Positions 35,628 to 45,084 are shown, numbered from the stretch's first letter. The stretch: 64,000 nt of DNA from Hymenobacter sp. PAMC 26628 (GCF_001562275.1 NZ_CP014304.1:2728001-2792000); one strand, 5' to 3'. Numbers and translations are program-made. Notes: generated by a model from the letters alone, not told the origin.

Positions 35628-35722
35628 TAGCGTGGACGCTGCGAGTCCGCGCGCGTGAACGGTTGTTAATCAACGATTACCGTTCTACGACGCCAACGCG
35701 CGGACTCGCAGCGTCCACGCTA
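35628..35722. repeat. Inverted repeat between GH92 and GH125 genes
   Basis: 26-bp perfect arms (35628-35653 and 35697-35722) beginning TAGCGTGGACGC. Inside is a second nested inverted repeat, GAACGGT with ACCGTTC. A shorter relative occurs at 52641. It may attenuate transcription between the two hydrolase genes. Confidence 0.8.
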
Positions 35723-35738
35723 CATTCAATACCATTTT

Positions 35739-37157
35739 ATGAACCGCAGAGCCTTTTTACAAGCTTCCTCGCTGCTGACCGGCGGCGCTTTTCTCACGCA
35801 GTATTCCTTTGCTGCGGGGGCCCCGGCGTTTCCGGTGGTGCGGCCAGCGGCGGCCCAGCGCCGGTTCAAGAGCCGGGCGGTGGAAGCGGCCATCACTGAA
35901 TTTAAGAAGAAGGTGAAGGACCCGGAGTTGGGCTGGCTGTTTGAAAACTGCTTCCCGAGTACGCTCGACACCACCGTGACCTACGCCGTGCGCGACGGCC
36001 GGCCCGATACCTATGTCATCACCGGCGACATCGACGCCATGTGGCTGCGCGACAGCTCGGCCCAGGTGTGGCCCTACTTGCAGCTCATCGGCCGCGACGC
36101 CGAGCTGCGCCAGCTGGTGGCCGGCGTGATTAACCGCCAGACGCGCTGCATTTTAAAGGATCCTTACGCCAACGCATTTTACGGCGACGATACCAAGGTG
36201 GGGGAGTGGAAAACCGATAAAACCGCCATGCAGCCGGGCGTGCACGAGCGCAAGTGGGAAGTCGACTCGCTTTGCTACCCTATCCGCCTGGCCTACCACT
36301 ACTGGAAAAAAACCAACGACGCCGCGCCCTTCGATGCGCAGTGGCAGCGGGCCGTGCAGGCCACGCTGCAAACCTTCCGCGCCCAGCAGCGCAAAGACGG
36401 CCTGGGGCCCTACCACTTCCAGCGCAACACCACCAACTCTACCGACACCCAGCCCATGGCCGGTTTCGGCTACCCGGTGCGGCCGGTGGGGCTCATCTGC
36501 TCGGCGTTTCGGCCCAGCGACGACGCCACGCTCTACTCCTTCCTGGTGCCCAGCAACTTCTTCGCCGTCACCAGCTTGCGACAGGCCGCCGAGATGATGA
36601 CGGCCCTGGCCAAGGACGCCAAAACCGCCGGCGAGCTGGCGGCCTTGGCCGACGAGGTGGAAGCCGCCCTGCGCCAGCACGCGGTGGTGGACCACCCCCA
36701 GCACGGCAAGATTTACGCTTACGAAGTGGACGGCTTCGGCAGCCAGGTGCTGATGGACGACGCCAACGTGCCCAGCCTCGTGGCCCTGCCCTACCTGGGG
36801 GCCCTACCCGCCACCGACCCTGTGTACCAGAACACGCGCAAGTTCCTGCTCTCCACCGCCAACCCGTTCTTCTTCAAGGGCACCGCGGCCGAGGGCATCG
36901 GGGGCCCCCACGTGGGACAGGACATGATTTGGCCCATCGCCATCACCACCCGCGGCCTCACCAGCACCGACGACGCCGAAATCCGCGCCTGCGTGCAAAG
37001 CCTCAAGGCCACCCACGCCGGCACGGGCTACATGCACGAGTCGTTCCACAAAGACGACCCCAAGAAATTTACCCGCGCCTGGTTTGCCTGGGCCAACACC
37101 ATTTTCGGCGAGTTCCTCTGGAAAGTGTACCAGGAAAAGCCGCAGCTGCTGGCCTAG
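35739..37157 (+). CDS. GH125 exo-alpha-1,6-mannosidase
   Basis: 472 residues. The N-terminus NRRAFLQASSLLTGGAFL is a twin-arginine-type signal, so the enzyme is folded before export. The GH125 body shows LDTTVTYAVRDGRPDTYVIT, GDIDAMWLRDSSAQVWPYLQ (general acid region) and the late GTGYMHESFHKDDPKKFTRA. GH125 enzymes remove alpha-1,6-linked mannose from non-reducing ends. With two GH92 genes and a SusCD pair this completes an alpha-mannan or N-glycan core degradation set. The gene is the last of the plus-strand locus and is followed by a hairpin. Confidence 0.94.
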   Translation: MNRRAFLQASSLLTGGAFLTQYSFAAGAPAFPVVRPAAAQRRFKSRAVEAAITEFKKKVKDPELGWLFENCFPSTLDTTVTYAVRDGRPDTYVITGDIDAMWLRDSSAQVWPYLQLIGRDAELRQLVAGVINRQTRCILKDPYANAFYGDDTKVGEWKTDKTAMQPGVHERKWEVDSLCYPIRLAYHYWKKTNDAAPFDAQWQRAVQATLQTFRAQQRKDGLGPYHFQRNTTNSTDTQPMAGFGYPVRPVGLICSAFRPSDDATLYSFLVPSNFFAVTSLRQAAEMMTALAKDAKTAGELAALADEVEAALRQHAVVDHPQHGKIYAYEVDGFGSQVLMDDANVPSLVALPYLGALPATDPVYQNTRKFLLSTANPFFFKGTAAEGIGGPHVGQDMIWPIAITTRGLTSTDDAEIRACVQSLKATHAGTGYMHESFHKDDPKKFTRAWFAWANTIFGEFLWKVYQEKPQLLA

Positions 37158-37186
37158 GGCCCCGGCGAAAAAATTGGTTGACTTAT

Positions 37187-37228
37187 AACGAACGGGCCGG
37201 CGCTATTTATAGCGCCGGCCCGTTCGTT
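37187..37228. terminator. Hairpin after the GH125 gene
   Basis: 19-bp perfect arms (37187-37205 and 37210-37228) around a 4-nt loop; the outer tip is AACGAACGGGCC, which shares AACGAAC with the hairpin at 13207. Most likely the end of the mannan operon. Confidence 0.78.
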
Positions 37229-37267
37229 TAGGGGCCCCACTGGCGGCGTGCGGCCGTTCTTTGTAGC

Positions 37268-37900
37268 ATGAAACACCTGTTACTAATTGCTTTTTTCGGC
37301 GGTGAGGCGTCGGCGGCCACCGCCCAGCGCGCCCCCGACCCGTCCGCCTACTACGCCCGCCCGGCCAAGGTCCGGTTCGGGGCGAAGGTGGGGCTGAACC
37401 TGTCGAACACCGATTTCAACCGCGGCTTCCCGGCGCCAGTTGTGCCGGTTGAAACCAATTGGCGGCCCGGGGTTGCGGCCGGTTTTACGTTGCAGGTACC
37501 GGTGGGGCAGCGGGGCTTTTCGGTGCAGCAGGAGTACCTGTTCTCGCAACTCGGCGGCCGGGTATCGGCTACGGGCACTACCTACACGCTGCGCTACTTG
37601 TCGCTGCCGCTGCTGCTTAAGTACGGCGTTTCGCGGCGCCTGGCGGTGCTGGCGGGGCCCCAGGCCGATTTGTTAATCCAAGCCAGCCAGCAGATTAGCG
37701 GCACCAGCACCGACATTACGCACGACACCGAGGAGCGGAGCGTTGGGGCTACGGCGGGCCTCGAATACTTCTTGGGGCCCCGCCTAAGCCTCACGGCCCG
37801 TTACGTGCACGGCCTTAACCACGTCGGCCTGGGCCAGCGCTCGGCCGTCACCGAATTCAAATTCGAGGCCGTACAACTGAGCGCCGACGTAAAGTTTTAA
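37268..37900 (+). CDS. Outer-membrane beta-barrel protein, PorT/OmpW-like
   Basis: 210 residues. A short, weak signal sequence (MKHLLLIAFFGGEASAATA) is followed by alternating strands with aromatic girdle residues: FGAKVGLNLSNTDF, GVAAGFTLQVPVG, YTLRYLSLPLLLKYGV, LAVLAGPQADLLI and a terminal VQLSADVKF. This is the 8-strand outer-membrane beta-barrel pattern common in Bacteroidota. The role is unknown, and nothing links it to the mannan locus beyond position; a hairpin separates them. Confidence 0.82.
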   Translation: MKHLLLIAFFGGEASAATAQRAPDPSAYYARPAKVRFGAKVGLNLSNTDFNRGFPAPVVPVETNWRPGVAAGFTLQVPVGQRGFSVQQEYLFSQLGGRVSATGTTYTLRYLSLPLLLKYGVSRRLAVLAGPQADLLIQASQQISGTSTDITHDTEERSVGATAGLEYFLGPRLSLTARYVHGLNHVGLGQRSAVTEFKFEAVQLSADVKF

Positions 37901-37944
37901 TAGCTGCGGTTTCGGAATTTATTTAGGCCGTTATTATTCAGAAC

Positions 37945-38031
37945 GTCATGCAGAGCGGCAGCGGAGCATCTCTCCCGCAGCAGTAAATAATTAGTTAAGC
38001 AGTAGAGCTGCTTCGCTGCGCTCTGCATGAC
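37945..38031. repeat. 87-bp dispersed palindromic repeat, copy 1
   Basis: Starts GTCATGCAGAGC and ends GCTCTGCATGAC; the arms pair imperfectly around a TAAATAATTAG-type centre. It has the same length and layout as the copies at 50378 and 62293, with AGAGCGGCAGCGGAGC in place of TGAGCGCAGTCGAAGC. Confidence 0.88.
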
Positions 38032-38059
38032 CGTTTTTATTAATTTAAATAATTTTTAA

Positions 38060-41000
38060 GTGAGCACACCGGCAGCGTCCCCCTCCTTCCGCATTTATTC
38101 TTCCTCGGCCGGCTCGGGCAAAACCTACCAGCTTACCAAAGAATACCTCACCCTCGCCCTCAGTTCCGAAGACCCCGCGTACTTCAAGCGTGTGCTGGCC
38201 ATCACCTTCACCCGCGACGCGGCCGGCGAAATGAAGGAGCGCATTGTGGGGGCCCTGCGCCGCTTCGCCTACCCCGAAGCCGGCGGCAAGCCCGACGCGC
38301 TGCTCACCGACGTGGCCGCCGCCCTGGGCTTGGGGCCCGACGCGGTGCGGCGCCGGGCGGCGGCCACTTTCCGGCTCGTGCTCTACCACTACGCCGATTT
38401 TGCGGTGAGCACCATCGATGCCTTTGTGCAGCGCATCGTCACGGCCTTCACCCGCGAGTTGGATTTGCCGGCCAGCTTCGAGGTGGAACTCGACACCGAC
38501 AGCGTGCTGCAAAGCGCCGTGGCGGCCCTGCTCGACAAGGTGAACCGCAACGCCGACACCCGGCTGCTCTCGGCCACGCTGGCCGACTACGCCCTGGGCC
38601 GCGCCGACGAGGGCAAGAGTTGGAGCCGCCTGCCCGAGGAGCTGGCCACCTTTGGCCGCGCCCTGTTCAACGAAACCGTGCAGGAGGCCGTGACGGAGCT
38701 GGGCAAGCTGGATTTGGCTGATTTCCGGCGCATCGACAAAGAATTGCGGGCCCGGCGGCTCGAAATCGAGGCCGCTTTCACCCAGGCCCAGGAGGCCGCC
38801 GTGGCCGTGCTCGACGAGGCCGGGGCCCTGGAGGGGGACTTTTACCAGGGCAAGCGCGGCATTTTTGGCTACGTGCAAAAAGGCACCGAACTGCTAGCCC
38901 CCGGCGCGGGCCCCAACAGCTACGTGCAGGCCACGCTGGCCGAGGACAAGTGGTACAGCGGCAAAATAAAAACCGCCACCGACCGCGCCCGCGTCGACGC
39001 CGTGAAGGAGCCGCTGCGCCAATTAGTCGCGGCGCTCGACACGCTGCGGGCTAATTATTTGCCGAATTATATTTTGCTCACGGCCATGCAGCCGTATTTA
39101 TTCCACGCCTCGCTGCTGAGCGAATTAAATAAATTGGTGGAGCAAATCAGCCGCGAGCGCAACGTGGTATTAATTTCCGAATTCAACCGCCGCATTGCCG
39201 CCATTGTGCTCACCGAGCCGGTGCCTTTTTTGTACGAGCGGCTGGGTGAGAAATACGAGCACTTATTAATTGACGAATTCCAGGACACGTCGGTTTTGCA
39301 GTGGAACAACCTGCTGCCGCTGGTGGAAAACACGCTCGCCAACGGCTTCGACAGCCTGGCCGTGGGCGACGCCAAGCAATCCATCTACCGCTGGCGCGGC
39401 GGCGAGATGGAGCAGATTCTGCGCCTGCACCAGGGCAACACGGGGCCCCTAGCCGAGCGTGCCCGCGAGCCCGAAATGCGCGAGCTGCTGCGCCTGCGCT
39501 ACGAAACCGTGGGACCCGCGCTAAAGGCCGAAGCCCTGCAAATTAATTACCGCTCGGCCCGCGAAATCATTGAGTTTAATAATTCCTTTTTCGCCGCGGT
39601 AAGCGCGCGCCACGCCGACTTGCCGCTGGTGCAGGGCATTTATGACGCGTACTTTGGGCAGCAGGTGCCCGCTGGGGCCCCCAGCGGCCGGCCGGGGCAC
39701 GTCGAATTATTATTTACCCAGAAGGACGCGCCCGCCCAGCAGTACGACGCCGCGGCGGGGGCCCACACCGGCGCGCCGCTGCCCGGCCATGCCCCCGGCG
39801 CCACGCTCACCTACGAGGAAAGCACCTGCTACCTGGCCCTGGCCCTGGTGGAGCAGGCCCTGGCCAACGGCTACGCGCTGGCCGACGTGGCGGTGCTGTG
39901 CCGCACGCGCCAAGCCAGCAAGATCATGGCCAAGTTCCTGAAAGAGCGAGGCTACGCCATCATTTCGGCCGACTCGCTGGCGCTGGAATTTGCCGAGGTG
40001 GTGAATTTACTCATTAGCATTTTCCGGGTACTGCACCAGCCGGCCGATACCTTGGCCCGGGCCGAGGCGCTGCTGCTCGTCGACAAAGTGGTGCGGCAGG
40101 AGGCCCCCACGCCGGCCCGCGTGCGCCACCTGGCCGACATTGCCAACCAAGCGCACGCCAAGCCGTTTTTCGACGAGCTGCGGGCTCTGGGCTACGACGT
40201 GCAGGAGGACGAAACCGGCAACCTGGGCCTGTATGAGCTGGCCGAGCGGCTCATCGACCTGTTTGGCCTGCTGGGGCGCAACGGCGAGAGCGACTATCTG
40301 TTTCGCTTCCTCGACCTGACGCTGGAATTCAGCCTGCGCCACGGCAACAACCTGGGCAACTTCCTGGCCGATTGGGAGGGGCGCAAGGGCCGCGTGAGCA
40401 TCAACGCGCCGGGCGGGCGGGCGGCCATCACCATCACCACCGTGCACAAGGCCAAGGGTTTGGCCTACGGCGTGGTCATCGTGCCTTTTGCCGACTGGAG
40501 CCTGGAGCCGCACCGCAACACTTTACTCTGGGGCCACCTGGCGGCCGACGAGAAGCCACTGCCCGGCCTGCCCGAAGTGGCCGTGGTGGGCCTAAACGCC
40601 ACTTTGCAGCAAACCGCGCTGGGCGGCCAGTACGCCGAAGAGCGCGAAAAAACCTTCCTCGAAGGGCTAAATACGCTGTACGTGGCTTTCACCCGGCCCC
40701 GCCACCGGCTGTACGTGCTCAGCAAGCGGCCCGAGGCCAAGAAAGCCGCCAAGGCCACCCTGGAAACCGAGGAGCCGACGGGGCCCCTGGCCACGGCCCG
40801 CACCGTGGCCGACCTGCTGCACGGCTACTTGCAGGGCTTGGGCCAGTGGCAGGACGAGCAAGTAGCGTTTGTGTTATCCCAAGGCAGCGATGCCCCCCTG
40901 CTGCCCGGGGGCCCCGCGCCGGCCGCCCGCACCTACGCCCTCACCAACCTGGGGGCGGCGCCCTGGGAGGAGCGCCTGCAACTGCGCCGCCACGCCACCA

Positions 41001-41461
41001 CGGTGTTCGATTTTGACGAGCAGCAGCGCCTGAGCGAGTGGAACCGCAAGCTGCACTACGGCCTGCGCCGCCTCGTCGCCGCGGCCGACGTGCCCCGCGT
41101 GGCTGGGCAACTGGTGGCCGAGGGCATCATCAGCGCCAAGGAGCGCGACGAGCTGGCCGCCCGCCTGGGCCGCATCGTGGCCGACCCGCGCCTGGCGCCC
41201 TACTTCGCCGAACACCTGAGCGTAGAAACGGAGCGCGAAATCCTGCTCGGCGGCGTGCAGGTGCGCCCCTACCGGCCCGACCGGGTGGTGCTCGACCGCA
41301 CGGGCCGCCGCGTGACGCTGCTCGATTTCCGGCTGCCCCCGCCGCAGTACGCCCACCGCCAGGCCCTGCGCAACTACGCCACGCTGTTCGAGCAGTTGGG
41401 CTATGAGCAGGTGCGGGGCCTCATTTATTATTTCCAAACCGAGGAAATCGTGACGGTGTAG
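38060..41461 (+). CDS. UvrD/RecB-like ATP-dependent helicase with degenerate nuclease domain
   Basis: 1133 residues from a GTG start. A superfamily 1 helicase: FRIYSSSAGSGKTYQLTKEY (Walker A), LLIDEFQDTSVLQW (motif II), LQINYRSAREI (motif IV), TTVHKAKGLAYGVVIVP (motif V) and TLYVAFTRPRHRLYVL (motif VI). The C-terminus aligns with the RecB nuclease domain (YRPDRVVLD, then VTLLDFRLPP and a Tyr/Gln helix), but the core DYK of family members reads DFR. It resembles the AddA/RecB subunit of double-strand-break repair complexes; no AddB partner is visible here. The gene has its own spacer upstream and a long hairpin downstream. Confidence 0.88.
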   Translation: MSTPAASPSFRIYSSSAGSGKTYQLTKEYLTLALSSEDPAYFKRVLAITFTRDAAGEMKERIVGALRRFAYPEAGGKPDALLTDVAAALGLGPDAVRRRAAATFRLVLYHYADFAVSTIDAFVQRIVTAFTRELDLPASFEVELDTDSVLQSAVAALLDKVNRNADTRLLSATLADYALGRADEGKSWSRLPEELATFGRALFNETVQEAVTELGKLDLADFRRIDKELRARRLEIEAAFTQAQEAAVAVLDEAGALEGDFYQGKRGIFGYVQKGTELLAPGAGPNSYVQATLAEDKWYSGKIKTATDRARVDAVKEPLRQLVAALDTLRANYLPNYILLTAMQPYLFHASLLSELNKLVEQISRERNVVLISEFNRRIAAIVLTEPVPFLYERLGEKYEHLLIDEFQDTSVLQWNNLLPLVENTLANGFDSLAVGDAKQSIYRWRGGEMEQILRLHQGNTGPLAERAREPEMRELLRLRYETVGPALKAEALQINYRSAREIIEFNNSFFAAVSARHADLPLVQGIYDAYFGQQVPAGAPSGRPGHVELLFTQKDAPAQQYDAAAGAHTGAPLPGHAPGATLTYEESTCYLALALVEQALANGYALADVAVLCRTRQASKIMAKFLKERGYAIISADSLALEFAEVVNLLISIFRVLHQPADTLARAEALLLVDKVVRQEAPTPARVRHLADIANQAHAKPFFDELRALGYDVQEDETGNLGLYELAERLIDLFGLLGRNGESDYLFRFLDLTLEFSLRHGNNLGNFLADWEGRKGRVSINAPGGRAAITITTVHKAKGLAYGVVIVPFADWSLEPHRNTLLWGHLAADEKPLPGLPEVAVVGLNATLQQTALGGQYAEEREKTFLEGLNTLYVAFTRPRHRLYVLSKRPEAKKAAKATLETEEPTGPLATARTVADLLHGYLQGLGQWQDEQVAFVLSQGSDAPLLPGGPAPAARTYALTNLGAAPWEERLQLRRHATTVFDFDEQQRLSEWNRKLHYGLRRLVAAADVPRVAGQLVAEGIISAKERDELAARLGRIVADPRLAPYFAEHLSVETEREILLGGVQVRPYRPDRVVLDRTGRRVTLLDFRLPPPQYAHRQALRNYATLFEQLGYEQVRGLIYYFQTEEIVTV

Positions 41462-41648
41462 GGGTCCTGGTGTTGGCAAAGCTCCAGAAGGACTCAATAA
41501 CATTAGAACTTCCACGAGTGCGTGGGCACCGCTAAAGCGATGCGTCAGACGACGCAGCAACTGTTTTCGCCCTACATACCCCCACGCCGCCCGCTGGCTA
41601 ACCGTAGCCGCGCCCTTTCATAAGTCAGCTCCGGTGGGGGCTTGGTTG

Positions 41649-41713
41649 ACGAGAAGCTGAACGGCAAAACCCCGTCCAAAATTTGGACGGGGTTTTGCCG
41701 TTCAGCTTCTCGT
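41649..41713. terminator. 32-bp-arm hairpin between convergent genes
   Basis: 41649-41680 and 41682-41713 are exact reverse complements around one unpaired base. The outer tip ACGAGAAGCT is identical to that of the hairpin at 24524; the interior is GGCAAAACCCCGTCC. Confidence 0.85.
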
Positions 41714-41721
41714 GGCGACTC

Positions 41722-43434
41722 TTAATGGTTGTGCTGCACACTCAGCTGTCGCCGCGTGACGGTTAGCCCGCGTTGCGTGTTCACCTGGTACAATCCATCG
41801 GGCCAGTTTTGGGTGTTCAACCGTACCGAGGGAGCCGTGACGTCGGTGGCCGTGAATACGGTTTGGCCCTGTCCGTTATACACCGCGACTTGCATCGGGG
41901 CTGTCCCGGCCGGGGCGGCGGAGGCTGCGGCCACTTGCGGCATTACGTTGGCTGCATTTGCGTTGCTGGGAATCGCCGCGTCGTTGGCCACGTCTACGTA
42001 GCTGTCGGCCGGGTTCGGGTACATGGCCATCATGGTCTGGGGTTGAGCATAGTAGAGGGCCGTGGCCTGCTGGCCGTTGTTGGTGGCCACGACCTTGACC
42101 TGCACGATGCGCGTGTAGCCGTTCAGGCAGGTGCCGAAGGTTGTGCCGTTACTCACCGGTCCGGTGAAGCTGTTGCCCGTGCCGCTGTAGTCTACGTACC
42201 AGGCGTAGGTGGTGGGGCCGTTCCCGCCGGTGGCGGCGGCGGTCCAGAGCGCGTAGTTGGGCTTGCCCGTGCTAGAAACACAACTGCTGTTGTAGACCAA
42301 CGACGTAATAGCCACGCTGAACTGTTGGCAGACGGCCACGGCCAAGGCGGCGGTAAAGCTGTTGCTGGGGCAGGGGCTAACGACGGCCACGGCCACCTGG
42401 CCGCTGTTGGGGCCCGTCCCGGTGGTCGTGAAGGTGGGGCCGGAGCCGGTGGCCGGCGAGAAGGCCCCGGCCGGCGAGGTCGTCCAGTTGTAGACGGCCC
42501 CGGCAATGGCGGATGCGGAATAAGTCGCGGTGCCGCACACGTTTTGGGGGCCGTTGATGAAGCGCGGCGGCGCCGGGTTGCACTCCGGGTTCGGGTCGCA
42601 CGCGGTAGGGTTGGTGTTGCCGTTGAAAGGCCGTTCCATCTCGTTGTAAATCCACTGACTTTGTCGCCCAGTAAAAAAAGGATGGGGGGAGTTGTACGCC
42701 GTTGTGCCCGTTGTTCGGTCGTAATGGGGTACTTCGGCGATATACGTCTCGGCCAGGGGCGGGCTGGTGCTCGACGTGTACCCATTGACGAAGCTGGCCC
42801 GCGCCGTGTTGTTGTCCAGCATGGGCACGTCCAGGGCGCTGGCCGAGGGCACAAAGCAGAATGCGTTGCCCAGAGCCACGTTTTTATAATAGCCGACGAT
42901 GCCCCACAGCTTCGTGCCGCTGTTGGTGCCCGGCGTCAGGGAAAGCTGACCGTTGACGTACTGCACCCCGCCGGGCAAGCCGTCCCAGGCAATGCGGTTG
43001 GCCGCTGGGGACTGGTAGGCCAGCTTGGAAAGGTAAAACTTGCGGGTAAATAAGAGCACGCGCACTTGGTTCCAGACCTGCAAGCCGCTCAGGCGCTGCA
43101 CTTGCCCAGGGTTGGGCAGGGCGTTTACGACCACCTGGGTGTGGATACTGGTGCTTACCATCACCAAGTTGAGGTAGCCCCCAGCTTCGATGCGCACCAG
43201 CTCGTCGTACGGGGCCAGGGGGCCTTTGCCGCATTGGGACCCGAGGCTGGTCGCGACGAAGCGGTACGGAAAACCGCCGGCGGGCGGGGCAATCATGGCC
43301 CGGTAATCACCGTCCACGAACGAATTAAATTCGACCCCGTAGGTCGAGGCCCAAGCGAAGGGCGCGTAGCGCTGCACGGTGGCGCGCACCAGTAGCAGTT
43401 GTTTCGTGGCGGGCTCGTCGAGCAGGAGGTCGCC
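41722..43434 (-). pseudogene. Secreted lipase-like protein, C-terminal fragment (PKD-like domain and T9SS tail)
   Basis: This stretch continues the same frame as 43435-44236 past a TAA. It contains the lipase C-terminal half, a PKD-like domain (FINGPQNVCGTATYSAS to SPCPSNSF), and a type IX secretion sorting tail: MAMYPNPADSYVDV, then VAVYNGQGQTVF and WPDGLYQV. Substrates with this tail cross the outer membrane and are anchored at the surface or released. An internal start near 43389 could give a stub without signal peptide, so this fragment is not expected to be exported. It belongs with the two entries below as one broken gene. Confidence 0.82.
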
Positions 43435-44236
43435 TTATTGTAACTCGGGAAAAACATCGCCTAAGTTTATTGAATGAAGGATGCCGCTGGAGTTGAGCGA
43501 GCTGATGTACACGCCTAGGTAGGTGGAGGCGGCCTGGCGCACCAGGGCCTGGAGGCCCAACGGGGTGTTGGCTCCGCGGTGGGGGCTGTCCTGGGTGACG
43601 AGCAGCCGGGTATAGGTACTGCCGGGTTGCGCTTTTTCCATTTCGGCCAAGCCGTAGCGGGCCACAAGGCCGCCCATGGAAATGCCCAGCACCACGTTGC
43701 GCTGGCCGGTGGCCGTGCCGCCCTGTTTGTTGGCGTTCACGTACTGCACAACCTGCTCGAAGAGGGCTGCGTTGCGCCGGATGTCGTCCGTGCCGTTGTT
43801 GTAGTCAATGAAAACGAGGTCGTAGGCCGTGGTGTTCGTGGCCGGGTTATCATTGCCCAGCGCCGTAAAAAAATTAAAAAGACTTCCATTATTATTATAT
43901 ATAAATATATTTCTCAAAAAATCTCTGACACTATAGTTCGATTGTATATTTGGGGCGATGCGCGAAACGTCGTAGCCTTCAGCCACGATCAAGGGTTTGC
44001 TGAGGTAGCGGCGGTTCAGGCCTCCGTACACAAAGTAGACCCAGCCGCCCGAATGGTTCGCGGTGGGAGCGAAATATAATGAGTCCGTGCCGCCGTGGTA
44101 TACGTACCCGGCAGTTCCGCCCGCCCCTTGCGTACCGGCAGTGCCCCTCGTGCCGGCCCCGGACTGAGTGACCGAAGCCGTTCCTGCGTCGGCGGCGGGG
44201 TCCAGCAATTGCAGGTCGAACTGGCTTTCGTAGCTA
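43435..44236 (-). pseudogene. Secreted lipase-like protein, central catalytic fragment
   Basis: It follows the IS insertion in frame: YESQFDLQLLDPAADAG leads into the alpha/beta-hydrolase part with VLGISMGGLVARYGLAEMEK, the Ser elbow of a lipase. It ends at an in-frame TAA (43435-43437) between FPELQ and GDLLLDEPATKQLL, with no frame shift. A 70-base AT-rich block (about 43865-43935) encodes SNYSVRDFLRNIFIYNNN and is in frame, unlike its GC-rich surroundings. The upstream end is cut by the IS982 element. Without the IS and the stop the ancestral protein would be about 1105 residues. Confidence 0.8.
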
Positions 44237-44250
44237 ACTCAAGTTGCAGG

Positions 44251-45084
44251 CTATAGGCCGGCTTGGCTTAAAGTGTGGGCAAAAATGAAGAGGGCAATTT
44301 TCAGGGCAAACCCAGCAGCCGTCACGGCGTGAATCTGCTTGGGAAAGCGGGCCGTAAGCTGACTAAAACACGTTTCGATGCCTTTGCGAAAATACTGTAG
44401 CAGAAATACTTGCGCCGGACGATGCGGCCGTTTGCTATTTTTGCGGCGGGCCGTTTGCTGCTGGCTGCCGCTGGCTTCGTTGAACATATCCGCCGCCGCG
44501 TAGTCCGTGTAGCCGGCATCGGTATAGAGCACGCTGCCGGCGGGCAGGTCAAGGGGTAGCCCGCGCTGGCCGGTTTGCTCCGACTCGGCTCCGGCATGCA
44601 GGTAAAACTCGACGGGGATGCCGTCGCTGGTGGCCACCACCTGCACCTTGAGCCCATAAAACCAACTGCGTTTACTGGCGCAGCGGCCGTGATACGCCTT
44701 GCCCCTCAAGAGCTTACAACGCGGAATGCGGGTATTGTGGCACACGGCCACGGGGAAGGAATCGAGCACGTACCGCGCCTCGTCGTGCAACTGCTTGAGC
44801 ACGTCGCCTACGGTGGCAAACAGGGTGTACAGGGTATCAGCAAGGGCATGCAGGCGGCGCGTGAAACCGCTCTTATCCAACGGATTCTGTCCCCAATGCT
44901 GTTCCAGGTAGTGCTTGGCCACCACCAGGTTACCGCCAAAAAAGCGAGCGGCCACCAGCGCCGTGGTCAGTACCTGCGCATCGGTCAAGCGCCGGCTGGT
45001 CGCCGGGGGGGGCGTGCTGGCCGGGCGGGTGTAGCGGATTAAATCATCGAGTACGCAGTACATTGCAACGGTCTGTTCGCGCAT
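44251..45084 (-). CDS. IS982-family transposase
   Basis: 277 residues, full length. The DDE triad is visible: YVLDSFPVAVCHN (D), VLYTDAGYTDYAA (D) and FRKGIETCFSQL (E). SKRSWFYGLKVQVV and GIPVEFYLHAGAESE between them are typical of the family. The N-terminus MREQTVAMYCVLDDLIRY also fits; an ATG at 45063 is an alternative start. It is inserted in the same orientation as the host gene and probably has no regulatory link to it. Confidence 0.93.
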   Translation of the reverse strand: MREQTVAMYCVLDDLIRYTRPASTPPPATSRRLTDAQVLTTALVAARFFGGNLVVAKHYLEQHWGQNPLDKSGFTRRLHALADTLYTLFATVGDVLKQLHDEARYVLDSFPVAVCHNTRIPRCKLLRGKAYHGRCASKRSWFYGLKVQVVATSDGIPVEFYLHAGAESEQTGQRGLPLDLPAGSVLYTDAGYTDYAAADMFNEASGSQQQTARRKNSKRPHRPAQVFLLQYFRKGIETCFSQLTARFPKQIHAVTAAGFALKIALFIFAHTLSQAGL

